From NCBI GenBank assembly GCA_024683955.1, contig JAIKXS010000037.1, positions 1 to 32,209 of the forward strand: a DNA stretch of 32,209 nt, read 5' to 3'. Of the stretch, positions 24,370 to 32,209 are shown piece after piece (positions within the stretch are counted from its first letter, which is position 1; each line of letters begins with the position of its first letter). The notes below the pieces were generated by a model. The model was not told the DNA's origin. It saw nothing but the letters and a program-made list of their open reading frames with translations, and made no database searches. The position numbers were made by a program, and so were the translations under genes. This stretch comes from Desulfovibrio sp. Lineage in GTDB: Bacteria; Desulfobacterota; Desulfovibrionia; Desulfovibrionales; Desulfovibrionaceae.

Positions 24370-25056
24370 ATGGCGGAGCAGGAACGACATTGGCTTGTTT
24401 TGGGAGACATTCATGATTGTCCACAGGCTGTTCTGTCCCTTCCTGAACTCGGCCGTGCGGACGGAATCCTTGTGACCGGGGATCTGACCAATACCGGTGG
24501 CGTCAGCGAAGCGTCCCGGGTGTTCAGATACTTTGAAAAAACAGCACTCCCCGTTCTGGCGCAGTTCGGCAATATGGACCGTAAGGAAGTGGATGACTGG
24601 CTGACCCGGAAAGGTGTCAACCTGCACCGCACTGTGTGGAAACTTTTGCCTGATGTCGCCGTATTTGGTGTCGGAGCCTCGTTATTTACACCGTTTGGAA
24701 CTCCCAGCGAGTATCCTGAGTCTGATTTTTCATTCTGGCTTGAGGAATGCTGGCAGAAGGCACAGTCCTATCCTTCGACCGTGCTTGTTTCGCATAATCC
24801 TCCCTTTGATACCGCCTGCGATATCATTGCTGACGGGAGCCATGTCGGTTCTGAGGCCGTAAAGGAATTTATCGAAGAGCATCAGCCTGATATCTGTCTG
24901 TGCGGGCATATTCATGAGTCACGAGCACTTGATCGCATAGGCCGAACCCTGATTGTCAATCCGGGATCGTTTGCCCATGGTTTCTATGCCATGCTCCACC
25001 GTGATGCTCAAGGAAAATTTTCTGTCGATTTGCACTGTTTGAAAAAAGTGAGCTGA
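24370..25056 (+). CDS. Calcineurin-like metallophosphoesterase
   Basis: 228 residues with the full set of di-metal phosphoesterase motifs: GDIHD (Asp13, His15), GDLT (Asp38), GNMD (Asn68, Asp70), the SHNPPFD box and GHIHES near the C-terminus. Size and motif spacing fit the YfcE/MJ0936-type group of phosphodiesterases. Substrate unknown. The frame is open back to 24265, but ATG 24370 (or 24361) is the first start with purine-rich GGGG upstream and the domain starts directly after it. Its stop is 7 bases from the RNase E/G start, indicating an operon. Confidence 0.9.
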   Translation: MAEQERHWLVLGDIHDCPQAVLSLPELGRADGILVTGDLTNTGGVSEASRVFRYFEKTALPVLAQFGNMDRKEVDDWLTRKGVNLHRTVWKLLPDVAVFGVGASLFTPFGTPSEYPESDFSFWLEECWQKAQSYPSTVLVSHNPPFDTACDIIADGSHVGSEAVKEFIEEHQPDICLCGHIHESRALDRIGRTLIVNPGSFAHGFYAMLHRDAQGKFSVDLHCLKKVS

Positions 25057-25063
25057 AAAAACA

Positions 25064-28000
25064 ATGCCAAAGGATAAAACGAGCGCAACCAAGAGTGAAA
25101 CAACGGAAGAAAACCTGGAGAAAAAAAACTCTTCCAAACGAAGAACAACACGAACATCAACGAGAAAAAAAGAAGCTGCAACAACGGTATCCGACACGGA
25201 AAACGCACGTTTGGACATGGACGCGAGCGTTTCGTCCTCCCCTGCGGGTGACACGGTCGGAAAAACACGGCAGCGTTCTGTCACGGCTGCCCCAGAATCC
25301 TCTCCCAAGAAAGAGCCGCGAAAGCGTGCCAGAAAGCCATCCTCCGAGACCCATTCAGATTCCTCTCCGTCCATTGGCATCCCTTCAGAACCTCCTCTGC
25401 CGGGCGAGCAGGAGGTATCCTCCCGTACCCGCAAATCTTCACCGCAACGGCCGAAAAAGACAAGCACGCGTTCCAAAAAGAGCGTAAACGGGACGTCGGA
25501 AGGAAAAAAGTCAGAAGCCGCTTCGTTGCCCGGAAGCGAAGGAACCCCGGAAACATCCGATGGCAAACCGACCTCTTCTCCGAAGTCTGGTCGGACGAAA
25601 GGCGTTGCTGAAAGCGAGCGTTCGGAACCGGCCGGAAACGACGGGGGCAGCTCCCTGCACTCTGATCTCCCGGGAGATTCCTCCCTGCAGGCTCCGCTCC
25701 CGGCGGAGGATACGGCGGAAGGTCGGGTGGGCGAGAAAAGGGGCGTGAAACGCACGGGTGCGACACGTTCGAAAAAGACCCCTTCGGGGCAGTCCAGATC
25801 TTCCAGAAAAAACAATAAAACAACCGGGGAAGCTGCTTCCTCTTCTCCCGGTATTCCCGTGGACACAGTGTCTGCTGCGACTTTGGGGAATGGTGCCGGA
25901 AACGGACCGGAGGAAGAGCCCCAGTCTCTCCCCGGGGATGCCGACGCATCTTCTTCTCCGGCCCGCGTGCCGTCTGCACAGGCGTCGGCGAAGTCCGGAA
26001 AGAGCAGAACATCGCGAAGGCGTTCCTCCGGAAAATCCAACGCCGGGACGACTTCCTCCCAGGCGGCTGCTCTCTCCGTCCGGAGTGCGGACCAGGTAAC
26101 GGATCGTCCGGATGTACCCGGCATGACGGATCCATCCTCACCTTCGTCCACGGAGAACGTGACGCCCGATGAAGGGGCCCCGGGACTTCCTACTGGTATT
26201 GAAGGCTCTTCAGCCGGTCTGGAACGGACCGCCGGTCCCGGGACGGATTTTCCCGCAGAGTCTGATCATCCTTCCGGAGATACCCATGATAATTCGGGAA
26301 GCGCAGAGGATGCAGAAAGAACTCAGCTCCCTCTTGGAATCATGCCCGCATCCCCACCGCTTTTGGATGGGAGGAACGCAGACGCAACGCATCACCACTC
26401 TTCCGGGCGCTGGACCGACATTCCCTCAACTCTTTCCGTCAACGATTTCCTGAAGAATTTTATCGAGAAGACCAAAGGACCCGGTGACGAACATATCCCC
26501 GTTGAACCGCGGGAGAACGGAATGAATCCGGACGGGGCGGTGTTACGGAACGGGGAGACGGGAGGGGCTCCCGATCATGCTCCGTCAGTCCCGGCCGGAC
26601 GTGACGCCTGGCAGGTGGACGGTTTGGATGATCTGGGTGTCGCACGGACTCATGACGTGTCATCAGGCATCGCCGAGAATGGTATTCTGCAGCAGGGAGA
26701 GCGATCCACCACGAGGACTGTGCCCCGTTCCGCCGAAAATGAGCGCCGTGAGAAACGGGGCGGGAGCTTTCCCGGCGAGTCGTCAAGGAAGTTGCCTGGC
26801 GTTTCGTCTTCCTTTTCTGAAACGACCGCGGATGCTGACCGCGACGCCGGTCCCTTCGTCTTCACTGATTCTGACGTGACGGAGTCCGATGTTACGGAGA
26901 CCGCTCCGCAACGGCCCGTGCGGACCGTGGGGCGTGATGGACAGCATGCCGGACAGAAGGAGAAGGGACGCCCTGCAGGGAATCGGGACGGTGTCCGGGA
27001 ACACTCCCCGGTAAAGGACACGTCCGGAGAGGCCGGTTCCGGTGATGCGGAAGGTGCCCAGCCCGGAGCAGAAGACAGAGTGGCGACGGACCGGGGCGGC
27101 GAAAAGCTTGCTGAAAAGCGCCAGCGCGCCCGGAAACCGCGTGCCCTTCGTGGTCGTCAGAAGCAGGAGCAGGCAGGTACGGGTTCTGACGGCGTCCCTG
27201 AGATCCGGGAAAAGGCGTCGGGCCGTGACGCGGACGATATGACTGCCGGGGACGTGACGGACGAAGGTTTCGGGAAACGTGTGCCTTCCGCGGCCAAAGG
27301 TCAGACCGTGCACGAGTCAGATGATGCCCAGTCGGAGGATGTGCAGGCTGGATCTTCCCCGTCCCATGATCAGCATCAGCGCAAGGGCAACAGAAAGATG
27401 TTTTTCAGTGTCCTTGCCGGAGAGCGCATAGAAGTGGCCCTGACAGCCGACGGGAAGCTCAGTGAATACTATCTTGACATGCTTCACCAGAAGAAGCTCA
27501 AGGGGAATATTTACAAGGGAACCATTCAGAATATAGACACCAATCTGCAGGCTGCCTTTGTCGATTACGGCACCATGAAAAATGGTTTCCTGCAAATCGA
27601 CGAAATCCATAAGGAATACTGGCTCGCCCACCATGAACCGAGCAAGGGAAATAAATTTCCGCCCATCCAGAAAGTGATCAAGCCGGGGCAGGAAGTCCTG
27701 GTCCAGGTCGTGAAGGAACCGACCGGGAACAAGGGAGCCTTTTTGACCACCTGGCTTTCCCTCGCGGGGCGTTTTCTTGTCCTGACGCCCGGACAGGATC
27801 AGATCGGGGTTTCACGTAAGGTTGTGGACGAGTCCGAGAGAGCACGTCTGAAGGAATTGATCAACGGCATAGATTCCGGTGAGGAAATGGGCGTTATTGT
27901 CCGTACCGTGAGCGCCGGCACCACGAAAACAACTCTCAAGAACGATCTGCAGTACCTGAAGCGGATCTGGAAGGACATTCGTAAAAAGGCCGTGGAGGTA

Positions 28001-28834
28001 TCCGCTCCGTCATTGATCTACAGCGAACCGAGTCTTGTTGAGCGGGCCGTCCGCGATTATCTGACGGAAGATGTCTGTGAAATATGGGTGGATGATGAAA
28101 ATGTTGCGGAAACGGTGCGCAATATGGTCAATCTGCTCTTTCCGCGCAAACGTGATCTGGTCCGTCTCTATGTCGACAAAAAACTGAGTCTTTGGGACCG
28201 CTTCAATCTCCGCCGCCAGATCGAGCAGGTGTACTCGCGTGAGGTTTTTCTCCCGTCCGGAGGGCGTCTGGTTTTTGATCAGACGGAGGCCCTGATGGCG
28301 GTTGACGTGAACTCCGGGAAGATCTCGTGCAAGGGTAATTTCGAAGCCATGGCCTATAAAACGAACATGGAGGCCGCTGAAAGCATCGCCAAGCAGTTAC
28401 GCCTGCGGGATGTGGGCGGGCAGGTTGTCATTGATTTTATAGAGATGCGCGAACGGAAGCATGTCGAGGACGTGGAACGAAATCTTCGCATGGCCATGCG
28501 CAATGACCGTGCACGGCATGATATAGAACATATGAGTTCCTTTGGCCTGCTTGAACTTGTCCGTCAGCGGACGGGGTTCTCAGCCCTTTCCATTACCCAG
28601 GAACCGTGCCCGTACTGCGCGGGAACGGGGCAGCGTCGCAATCTGGAATGGCAGTCCCTGCAGGCGGCAAGTGATATACAGCGTCAGATGCGTACCTCGA
28701 AGGCTCCCGTGTATACCTATGAAGCAACGCCCGAACTCGGCATGTATCTCCTGAATCACAAACGTGAGATGCTTCAGGAACTTGAGGAGATGTACGGCAA
28801 ACGCCTGGAGATTACGATCCGGCGGACCTTTTGA
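25064..28834 (+). CDS. Ribonuclease E/G with a giant N-terminal disordered region
   Basis: 1256 residues. Residues 1 to about 778 are low-complexity, rich in Ser, Gly, Pro, Thr, Arg, Glu and Asp. Basic islands (for example KRRTTRTSTRKK near 25-36, PRKRARKPSS, SGKSRTSRRRSSGKS, KRQRARKPRALRGRQKQ) alternate with acidic and Ser-rich stretches. The catalytic core starts at about 779 (MFFSVLAGERIEVALTADG), with an S1 RNA-binding domain (YKGTIQNIDTNLQAAFVDYG). The DNase-I-like subdomain carries metal-binding Asp1081 (MAVDVNSGK) and Asp1124 (VIDFIEM), and the Zn-link is CPYC (Cys1182, Cys1185). Almost nothing follows the small domain. It is the main mRNA-decay/rRNA-processing endonuclease, probably membrane-free. 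The E. coli enzyme has its tail at the other end. Confidence 0.95.
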   Translation: MPKDKTSATKSETTEENLEKKNSSKRRTTRTSTRKKEAATTVSDTENARLDMDASVSSSPAGDTVGKTRQRSVTAAPESSPKKEPRKRARKPSSETHSDSSPSIGIPSEPPLPGEQEVSSRTRKSSPQRPKKTSTRSKKSVNGTSEGKKSEAASLPGSEGTPETSDGKPTSSPKSGRTKGVAESERSEPAGNDGGSSLHSDLPGDSSLQAPLPAEDTAEGRVGEKRGVKRTGATRSKKTPSGQSRSSRKNNKTTGEAASSSPGIPVDTVSAATLGNGAGNGPEEEPQSLPGDADASSSPARVPSAQASAKSGKSRTSRRRSSGKSNAGTTSSQAAALSVRSADQVTDRPDVPGMTDPSSPSSTENVTPDEGAPGLPTGIEGSSAGLERTAGPGTDFPAESDHPSGDTHDNSGSAEDAERTQLPLGIMPASPPLLDGRNADATHHHSSGRWTDIPSTLSVNDFLKNFIEKTKGPGDEHIPVEPRENGMNPDGAVLRNGETGGAPDHAPSVPAGRDAWQVDGLDDLGVARTHDVSSGIAENGILQQGERSTTRTVPRSAENERREKRGGSFPGESSRKLPGVSSSFSETTADADRDAGPFVFTDSDVTESDVTETAPQRPVRTVGRDGQHAGQKEKGRPAGNRDGVREHSPVKDTSGEAGSGDAEGAQPGAEDRVATDRGGEKLAEKRQRARKPRALRGRQKQEQAGTGSDGVPEIREKASGRDADDMTAGDVTDEGFGKRVPSAAKGQTVHESDDAQSEDVQAGSSPSHDQHQRKGNRKMFFSVLAGERIEVALTADGKLSEYYLDMLHQKKLKGNIYKGTIQNIDTNLQAAFVDYGTMKNGFLQIDEIHKEYWLAHHEPSKGNKFPPIQKVIKPGQEVLVQVVKEPTGNKGAFLTTWLSLAGRFLVLTPGQDQIGVSRKVVDESERARLKELINGIDSGEEMGVIVRTVSAGTTKTTLKNDLQYLKRIWKDIRKKAVEVSAPSLIYSEPSLVERAVRDYLTEDVCEIWVDDENVAETVRNMVNLLFPRKRDLVRLYVDKKLSLWDRFNLRRQIEQVYSREVFLPSGGRLVFDQTEALMAVDVNSGKISCKGNFEAMAYKTNMEAAESIAKQLRLRDVGGQVVIDFIEMRERKHVEDVERNLRMAMRNDRARHDIEHMSSFGLLELVRQRTGFSALSITQEPCPYCAGTGQRRNLEWQSLQAASDIQRQMRTSKAPVYTYEATPELGMYLLNHKREMLQELEEMYGKRLEITIRRTF

Positions 28835-28930
28835 CGGGTCGTTCTTCCGGTTTTGTGCCATGAAGAACGGTGGTAAAGCAAAGGAGGCGGTGTCCTTCCC
28901 TTTTTTTCGGGAGAATACCTAATAACAGAC

Positions 28931-29515
28931 ATGAGTCAGACAACTCTTCTTTTGCATGTGTGCTGCGGGCCGTGCGCGGTGATGCCCGTAACGCGTTTTC
29001 TTAATGACGGTTATGCCGTGACGGCCTGGTTCATGAATCCCAATATTCAGCCGTTAAGCGAGTATCTCAGACGCAGGGAGGCCGCGGGACAGTGTGCGGC
29101 CTATTTTGGCATCCCCATCATCTATGCTGATGAAACATGGGATATTACGGCCTGGCTCAGGGCTGTGCGGGACCGTGATACCAAACCTGACCGCTGCGTT
29201 TACTGCTGCGAGTCCCGCCTTGAGAGCGCCTTTCTCTACGCCGAATCCAGGGGATTTGATGCGGTCAGTACAAGTCTTCTTTACTCCATCTATCAGCCTC
29301 ATGATGTGATCGCAAAGGCCGGGGAACGCTTCTCCCTCCGGTTCTCTCCGTCCTTTTTGTACCGGGATTTCCGCACGGACTGGCAGGAGGGCATTGATCA
29401 GTCGAAGGCCATGGGGCTTTATCGTCAGCCGTATTGTGGCTGTGTATACAGCGAATCCGAACGGTATCAGAAAAAACTGTTGCGCCTGCAGAAAGAAAGC
29501 GGTGCAACGGCATGA
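28931..29515 (+). CDS. queH: Epoxyqueuosine reductase QueH
   Basis: 194 residues of the QueH (DUF208) family, which performs the last step of queuosine synthesis on tRNA, reducing epoxyqueuosine to queuosine as a non-homologous alternative to QueG. The cluster-binding Cys pairs are plain: HVCCGPC (Cys11, 12, 15), RCVYCCESRL (Cys89, 92, 93) and YCGC (Cys169, 171), with a metal-type Asp/His environment between. The ATG 28931 is 96 bases after the RNase E/G stop; AAAGGAGG upstream (near 28878) is too distant to be its own, so the true ribosome binding site is weak. No other que gene is in the window. Confidence 0.93.
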   Translation: MSQTTLLLHVCCGPCAVMPVTRFLNDGYAVTAWFMNPNIQPLSEYLRRREAAGQCAAYFGIPIIYADETWDITAWLRAVRDRDTKPDRCVYCCESRLESAFLYAESRGFDAVSTSLLYSIYQPHDVIAKAGERFSLRFSPSFLYRDFRTDWQEGIDQSKAMGLYRQPYCGCVYSESERYQKKLLRLQKESGATA

Positions 29516-29557
29516 CGCTATTTTCTCGTTGTTTTCTTTTTTCAAGGAATGGGTTTC

Positions 29558-31252
29558 ATGCGTGGCGTGAATGCTTTTGTTTTGGCGTTGACACGGCTGA
29601 AGTGTCGGGGCGCGGCCCTGCTTCTTTTTGCCGTATTCTGTGTACATGGTAGTATTCTGGAGAGCATCCCGGCTCAGGCAGAGACACTTGCTGAGACCAT
29701 GCGGGCTGCTGAAGAAGGCGACGGCAGTGCGGCAAATCGCCTTGGCGTATGGTATGAAAAAGGAAAGAACGGTCTGGCAAAGAATGCGGCCAAGGCCGTC
29801 TTCTGGTACCGAAAGGGTGCATCCAGAGGCAATATTTATGCCATGCACAATTTGGGGGATTGTTATCTGCACCATGTGGGGGTGCCCTTCGATGCAAGGC
29901 TGGCCTTTGCCTGGTACAGAAAAACTGCTGAAATGGGCGGGGGCTTGGGATACGAGGATCTTGGACGATTTTTTATTACACATGGATTTGAAAAGCCGAA
30001 TTCTACTCTCGCAAAGGTCTGGCTGACTGCAGCGGCGCGTCAGGGTCGGACCAATGCTCAGGAAATGCTTCTTGCTCTTGGCGGTGAGAAACAGGAGGTC
30101 GAAGGACCACGACCTCCCTGCCAGCGGACCGAACGCGGGCGGAAACATTTGCGTGGAACGATACGGGAGATTGTTGAAGACAAGGAGATCGGCGAGCTTA
30201 TAATCCGTATTGAGCAGCACAGGCGCCTGACTGATGTTCTCGTTTGGACGGATGTGGAGGATAAGGCGCTTTCCGCCATTCTTGCGGACAATCCCATTGG
30301 TAAATCCGTTTCCCTTGAGACGGTGAGAACGACCGGTTTGCAGACGACAACGGCACAATGTGTGACCGTGTGCGAATATATTCCCCACACCATTCACCGG
30401 GAACAGACCAGGGCTTCGGCGAGGGCCTCCTCTGAATCGGGCGTGGATATTTATATCGGTGTCAGTGGCCTTCTGCTCGGGGCGAATCTCGACGGAACCT
30501 GGGTTGATGCCGATACCCTGCAGAATGATCCGGATTTCCATGCCAAACGCTTTCAGGGCGGGCTCAAGGGGGACCTTTATTCAAAGGATGCCTTTCTTTG
30601 CGAATGCAGCACGGGACAGCTGATCAATGAGCAGCCGCCGGAAAATGTGAAAGAGTATGGCTCCATGGCCGACGTTCCCCTTTTTGTCATGCAGACCGCC
30701 GATGGTGTGTACAAGGTGGACAAGGAGCCCGTGCTGTTTCTCGGAAGCCCTCACAAAAAAATTGATCCCTTTCCGCGCAGGCCCCGTTATCTGACAAGCG
30801 GTCTGGATATCTTCGAGCAGGATGTACGGACATTGCTTTTGTCCGAGGGACTTAAGGATCCTTCCGTTTCCCTGAAATCAGTCTGTGCCGTTGACATGGA
30901 CGGAGACGGGAAGGAGGAATATGTCGTTCACGCTGAGAATTTTCTTGGACATACCTCCGTACCCATGACCGGTGAACGGGGAATGTATTCCCTTGTTTTC
31001 GTTGTGCGGGAGGTCTCCGGTGAGCGGCTTGTTTCGCCTCTCGCACAGTATATTTGTCATGGACGGAACGAACACTCGAAGGAAGGGGCCGTGCCGGCCC
31101 TGCATAAGCCTGTCTTCATTTGTGACGTCAACGGGGACGGATTGCTGGAAGTCGTGCTTTCCTCCACGTATTATGAAGGTCGTGATGTCATTCTTTTTGT
31201 TTGGCAGGGGAAGGATTTTCTTGAAGTTCTTCGCGAGGGTCTTGGTACGTAA
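29558..31252 (+). CDS. Secreted Sel1-repeat protein with Asp-rich C-terminal repeats
   Basis: 564 residues. It has an N-terminal signal peptide (about residues 1-43, hydrophobic ALLLFAVFCVHG, ending AQA). At about 45-175 are three to four Sel1/TPR-like helical repeats (AANRLGVWYEKGKNGLAKNA, AMHNLGDCYLHHVGVPFDAR, EDLGRFFITHG). The middle part (about 185-430) has no recognised family. Near the end are two Ca-binding-like loops, DMDGDGKEEYV (from Asp446) and DVNGDGLLEVV (from Asp523), of the FG-GAP/EF-hand type. ATG 29558 has AAGGA nine bases upstream; ATG 29549 overlaps that site. It is probably periplasmic and involved in protein contacts. Last gene of the plus-strand operon. Confidence 0.82.
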   Translation: MRGVNAFVLALTRLKCRGAALLLFAVFCVHGSILESIPAQAETLAETMRAAEEGDGSAANRLGVWYEKGKNGLAKNAAKAVFWYRKGASRGNIYAMHNLGDCYLHHVGVPFDARLAFAWYRKTAEMGGGLGYEDLGRFFITHGFEKPNSTLAKVWLTAAARQGRTNAQEMLLALGGEKQEVEGPRPPCQRTERGRKHLRGTIREIVEDKEIGELIIRIEQHRRLTDVLVWTDVEDKALSAILADNPIGKSVSLETVRTTGLQTTTAQCVTVCEYIPHTIHREQTRASARASSESGVDIYIGVSGLLLGANLDGTWVDADTLQNDPDFHAKRFQGGLKGDLYSKDAFLCECSTGQLINEQPPENVKEYGSMADVPLFVMQTADGVYKVDKEPVLFLGSPHKKIDPFPRRPRYLTSGLDIFEQDVRTLLLSEGLKDPSVSLKSVCAVDMDGDGKEEYVVHAENFLGHTSVPMTGERGMYSLVFVVREVSGERLVSPLAQYICHGRNEHSKEGAVPALHKPVFICDVNGDGLLEVVLSSTYYEGRDVILFVWQGKDFLEVLREGLGT

Positions 31253-31434
31253 CGAAAGAACAGCTTCTTTTTCCGATTCAGTCCTGTCCAAATTGTACGC
31301 CATTTCTCCATATCAGATATCCGTTCTCTTCATCAGCACACAATTTTTGGGGAGCTTGATGGCGGCGCTTCTCTTATGCGTAACATGAAGTGGCAATGTT
31401 CAGCCTTTACAGACATCTTGTATATGTCAATAAG
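31253..31434. other. Region downstream of the Sel1 gene, no gene
   Basis: Short unsupported frames only, leading to the terminator at 31435. Confidence 0.45.
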
Positions 31435-31472
31435 AAACCGCTTCCCTTTTCAGGGTGAAGCGGTTTTTTAGT
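31435..31472 (+). terminator. Intrinsic terminator of the RNase E/G operon
   Basis: AAACCGCTT (31435-31443) pairs with AAGCGGTTT (31458-31466). An inner CCCT/AGGG pairing tops the stem, and a T run follows to about 31469. Confidence 0.88.
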
Positions 31473-31490
31473 TTTAACAAAAGGAGACCG

Positions 31491-31670
31491 ATGTATAATA
31501 TGGCCGTATGGGAATTTTTCGGCCATGCGCGAAAATTTTTTGCTACAATGTATCCATTTCTTCGCGATTTTCTACATTTTTATGGCCTTTTTGCCCGTTT
31601 TCACGGTTTTTGGGCGCACTGCTCCCAGGCAGAGCAGAGTGTTCGGGCACGAGCAAGGTTGTATGTCTAG
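31491..31670 (+). CDS. 59-residue hypothetical protein, Phe/His/Arg-rich
   Basis: ATG at 31491 has AAGGAG four bases before it. The peptide (MYNMAVWEFFGHARKFFATM, then YPFLRDFLHFYGLFARFHGF) is rich in Phe, Tyr and Arg and shows no known family. It lies between a terminator and a broken integrase, so it may be a chance frame in element-flanking DNA: T-rich segments like this commonly sit beside integrase genes. Low confidence. Confidence 0.3.
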   Translation: MYNMAVWEFFGHARKFFATMYPFLRDFLHFYGLFARFHGFWAHCSQAEQSVRARARLYV

Positions 31671-31904
31671 ATCCGCCCTTGACGTCAAGACCTTTTGCGT
31701 CGAATCGGATGCACCCATGTCTGCGGCATCGTTATAGGAGAAATCTCCAGTTCCATGATGAAATCCGCGCCACACATCCCTATCATGACACTGACATCAC
31801 AAAGGTGTGCCAAGCAACCTTCCGGGTTATTATGTGGACGGTCCGACCGTTGCTCATCAGTCTTGTGGCATCTGTTACGGTAAGACTGCAGAAGGTGTTA
31901 AGTT
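31671..31904. other. Probable decayed start of the right-hand integrase
   Basis: No intact frame on either strand. The segment directly precedes the recognisable recombinase remnant and occupies the position of its N-terminal domains, but I cannot read that similarity with certainty. Confidence 0.35.
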
Positions 31905-32209
31905 GGCATATTAGGTCTTCTCTACGTCTACGCTATTTCGGAGCACAAGAAAGCCATGAACCGTGTTGTCCACATGCCTGTACAGATGAGGAAAATGCTG
32001 GAAGAACATCGGTCTGAATCAGAGGGGCAGTCGGGACGGCTTGTTTTTCCAAGGCCGGGATGCAGAACACACCACATCACCAGATCAGTCCCGGCTTCCG
32101 TCTGATTCTTCGTGACACAAAACTCAACGAGGGCATCACTGATCCCCAAGACAAGGTGGTGCTCCACACTCTTCGGCATACCTACGCCTCATGGCTTGTG
32201 CAGGCCGGA
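31905..32209 (+). pseudogene. Tyrosine recombinase remnant, frameshifted, runs off the window
   Basis: Two frames in succession make one integrase. From about 31910 the reading is GLLYVYAISEHKKAMNRVVH, then MPVQMRKMLEEHRSESEGQS and GRLVFPRPG. After a frame change at about 32080 it continues SPGFRLILRDTKLNEGITDP, then KVVLHTLRHTYASWLVQAG. HTLRHTYASWL is the His-x-x-Arg catalytic box of phage integrases. The first catalytic Arg region should lie upstream but is not recognisable, and the C-terminal Tyr lies beyond the window. It is likely a relic of a second integrated element to the right. Confidence 0.8.

Noticed and set aside
24919-26151. 410-codon antisense frame opposite the RNase E/G extension
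   Set aside because: It mirrors the compositional bias of the low-complexity region and has no start with a ribosome binding site.
29054-30541. 495-codon antisense frame over queH and the Sel1 gene
   Set aside because: It spans two genes with clear motifs on the other strand and has no recognisable domain.

Overview
The window looks like chromosome from a host-associated, Desulfovibrio-type sulfate- or sulfite-reducing bacterium (Desulfovibrionaceae; moderately GC-rich core genes, AT-rich islands). This placement is inference. It rests on the gene set (RNase E/G with an N-terminal extension, QueH, PaaK-type ligase, a Cys-rich FMN alpha-hydroxy-acid enzyme), on the style of the integrases, and on a relic type III secretion chaperone, known in that family from Lawsonia and Bilophila. 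No rRNA operon is present to settle it.

Layout. 1-400 is an array of five 77-78 bp direct repeats, followed by AT-rich and apparently non-coding or decayed DNA to about 2030. 2092-3994 holds a divergent pair: a small cupin (-) and an FMN-dependent alpha-hydroxy-acid dehydrogenase (+). 4401-7705 is a shrunken integrative element. Its ends are a 48-49 bp duplication of the 3' half of tRNA-Val(UAC), and the intact tRNA lies at 7630-7705 (-). Inside are a truncated phage 'polyvalent' protein, three tiny membrane-protein genes, a hicBA toxin-antitoxin pair with a disabled toxin, and the catalytic half of a tyrosine recombinase. 7822-9126 is phenylacetate-CoA ligase. 9979-12180 is a second accessory island: a frameshifted effector-like gene and a CesT-type secretion chaperone with one internal stop. 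12657-13748 encodes a secreted LprI-like protein, 14381-14941 a DJ-1/PfpI protein, 15385-18216 a large hybrid histidine kinase, and 18838-19695 a DMT-family exporter.

20113-24247 (-) is a tightly overlapping operon: 5-formyl-THF cyclo-ligase, PgeF, then permease, ATPase and binding protein of a cobalamin/ferric-siderophore-type ABC importer. 24370-31252 (+) is another likely operon: metallophosphoesterase, RNase E/G with an extraordinary N-terminal disordered region of about 780 residues, QueH (queuosine synthesis), and a secreted Sel1-repeat protein. The right edge (31905 onward) is a decaying tyrosine recombinase, so a second mobile element probably continues outside the window.

The recurring theme is decay of accessory genes: at least seven have lost their frame, start or end, while core genes remain intact. 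The most informative objects are the effector/chaperone pair, the hicBA pair, the tRNA-bounded mini-element, the 77-78 bp repeat array and the inverted architecture of the RNase E/G protein.
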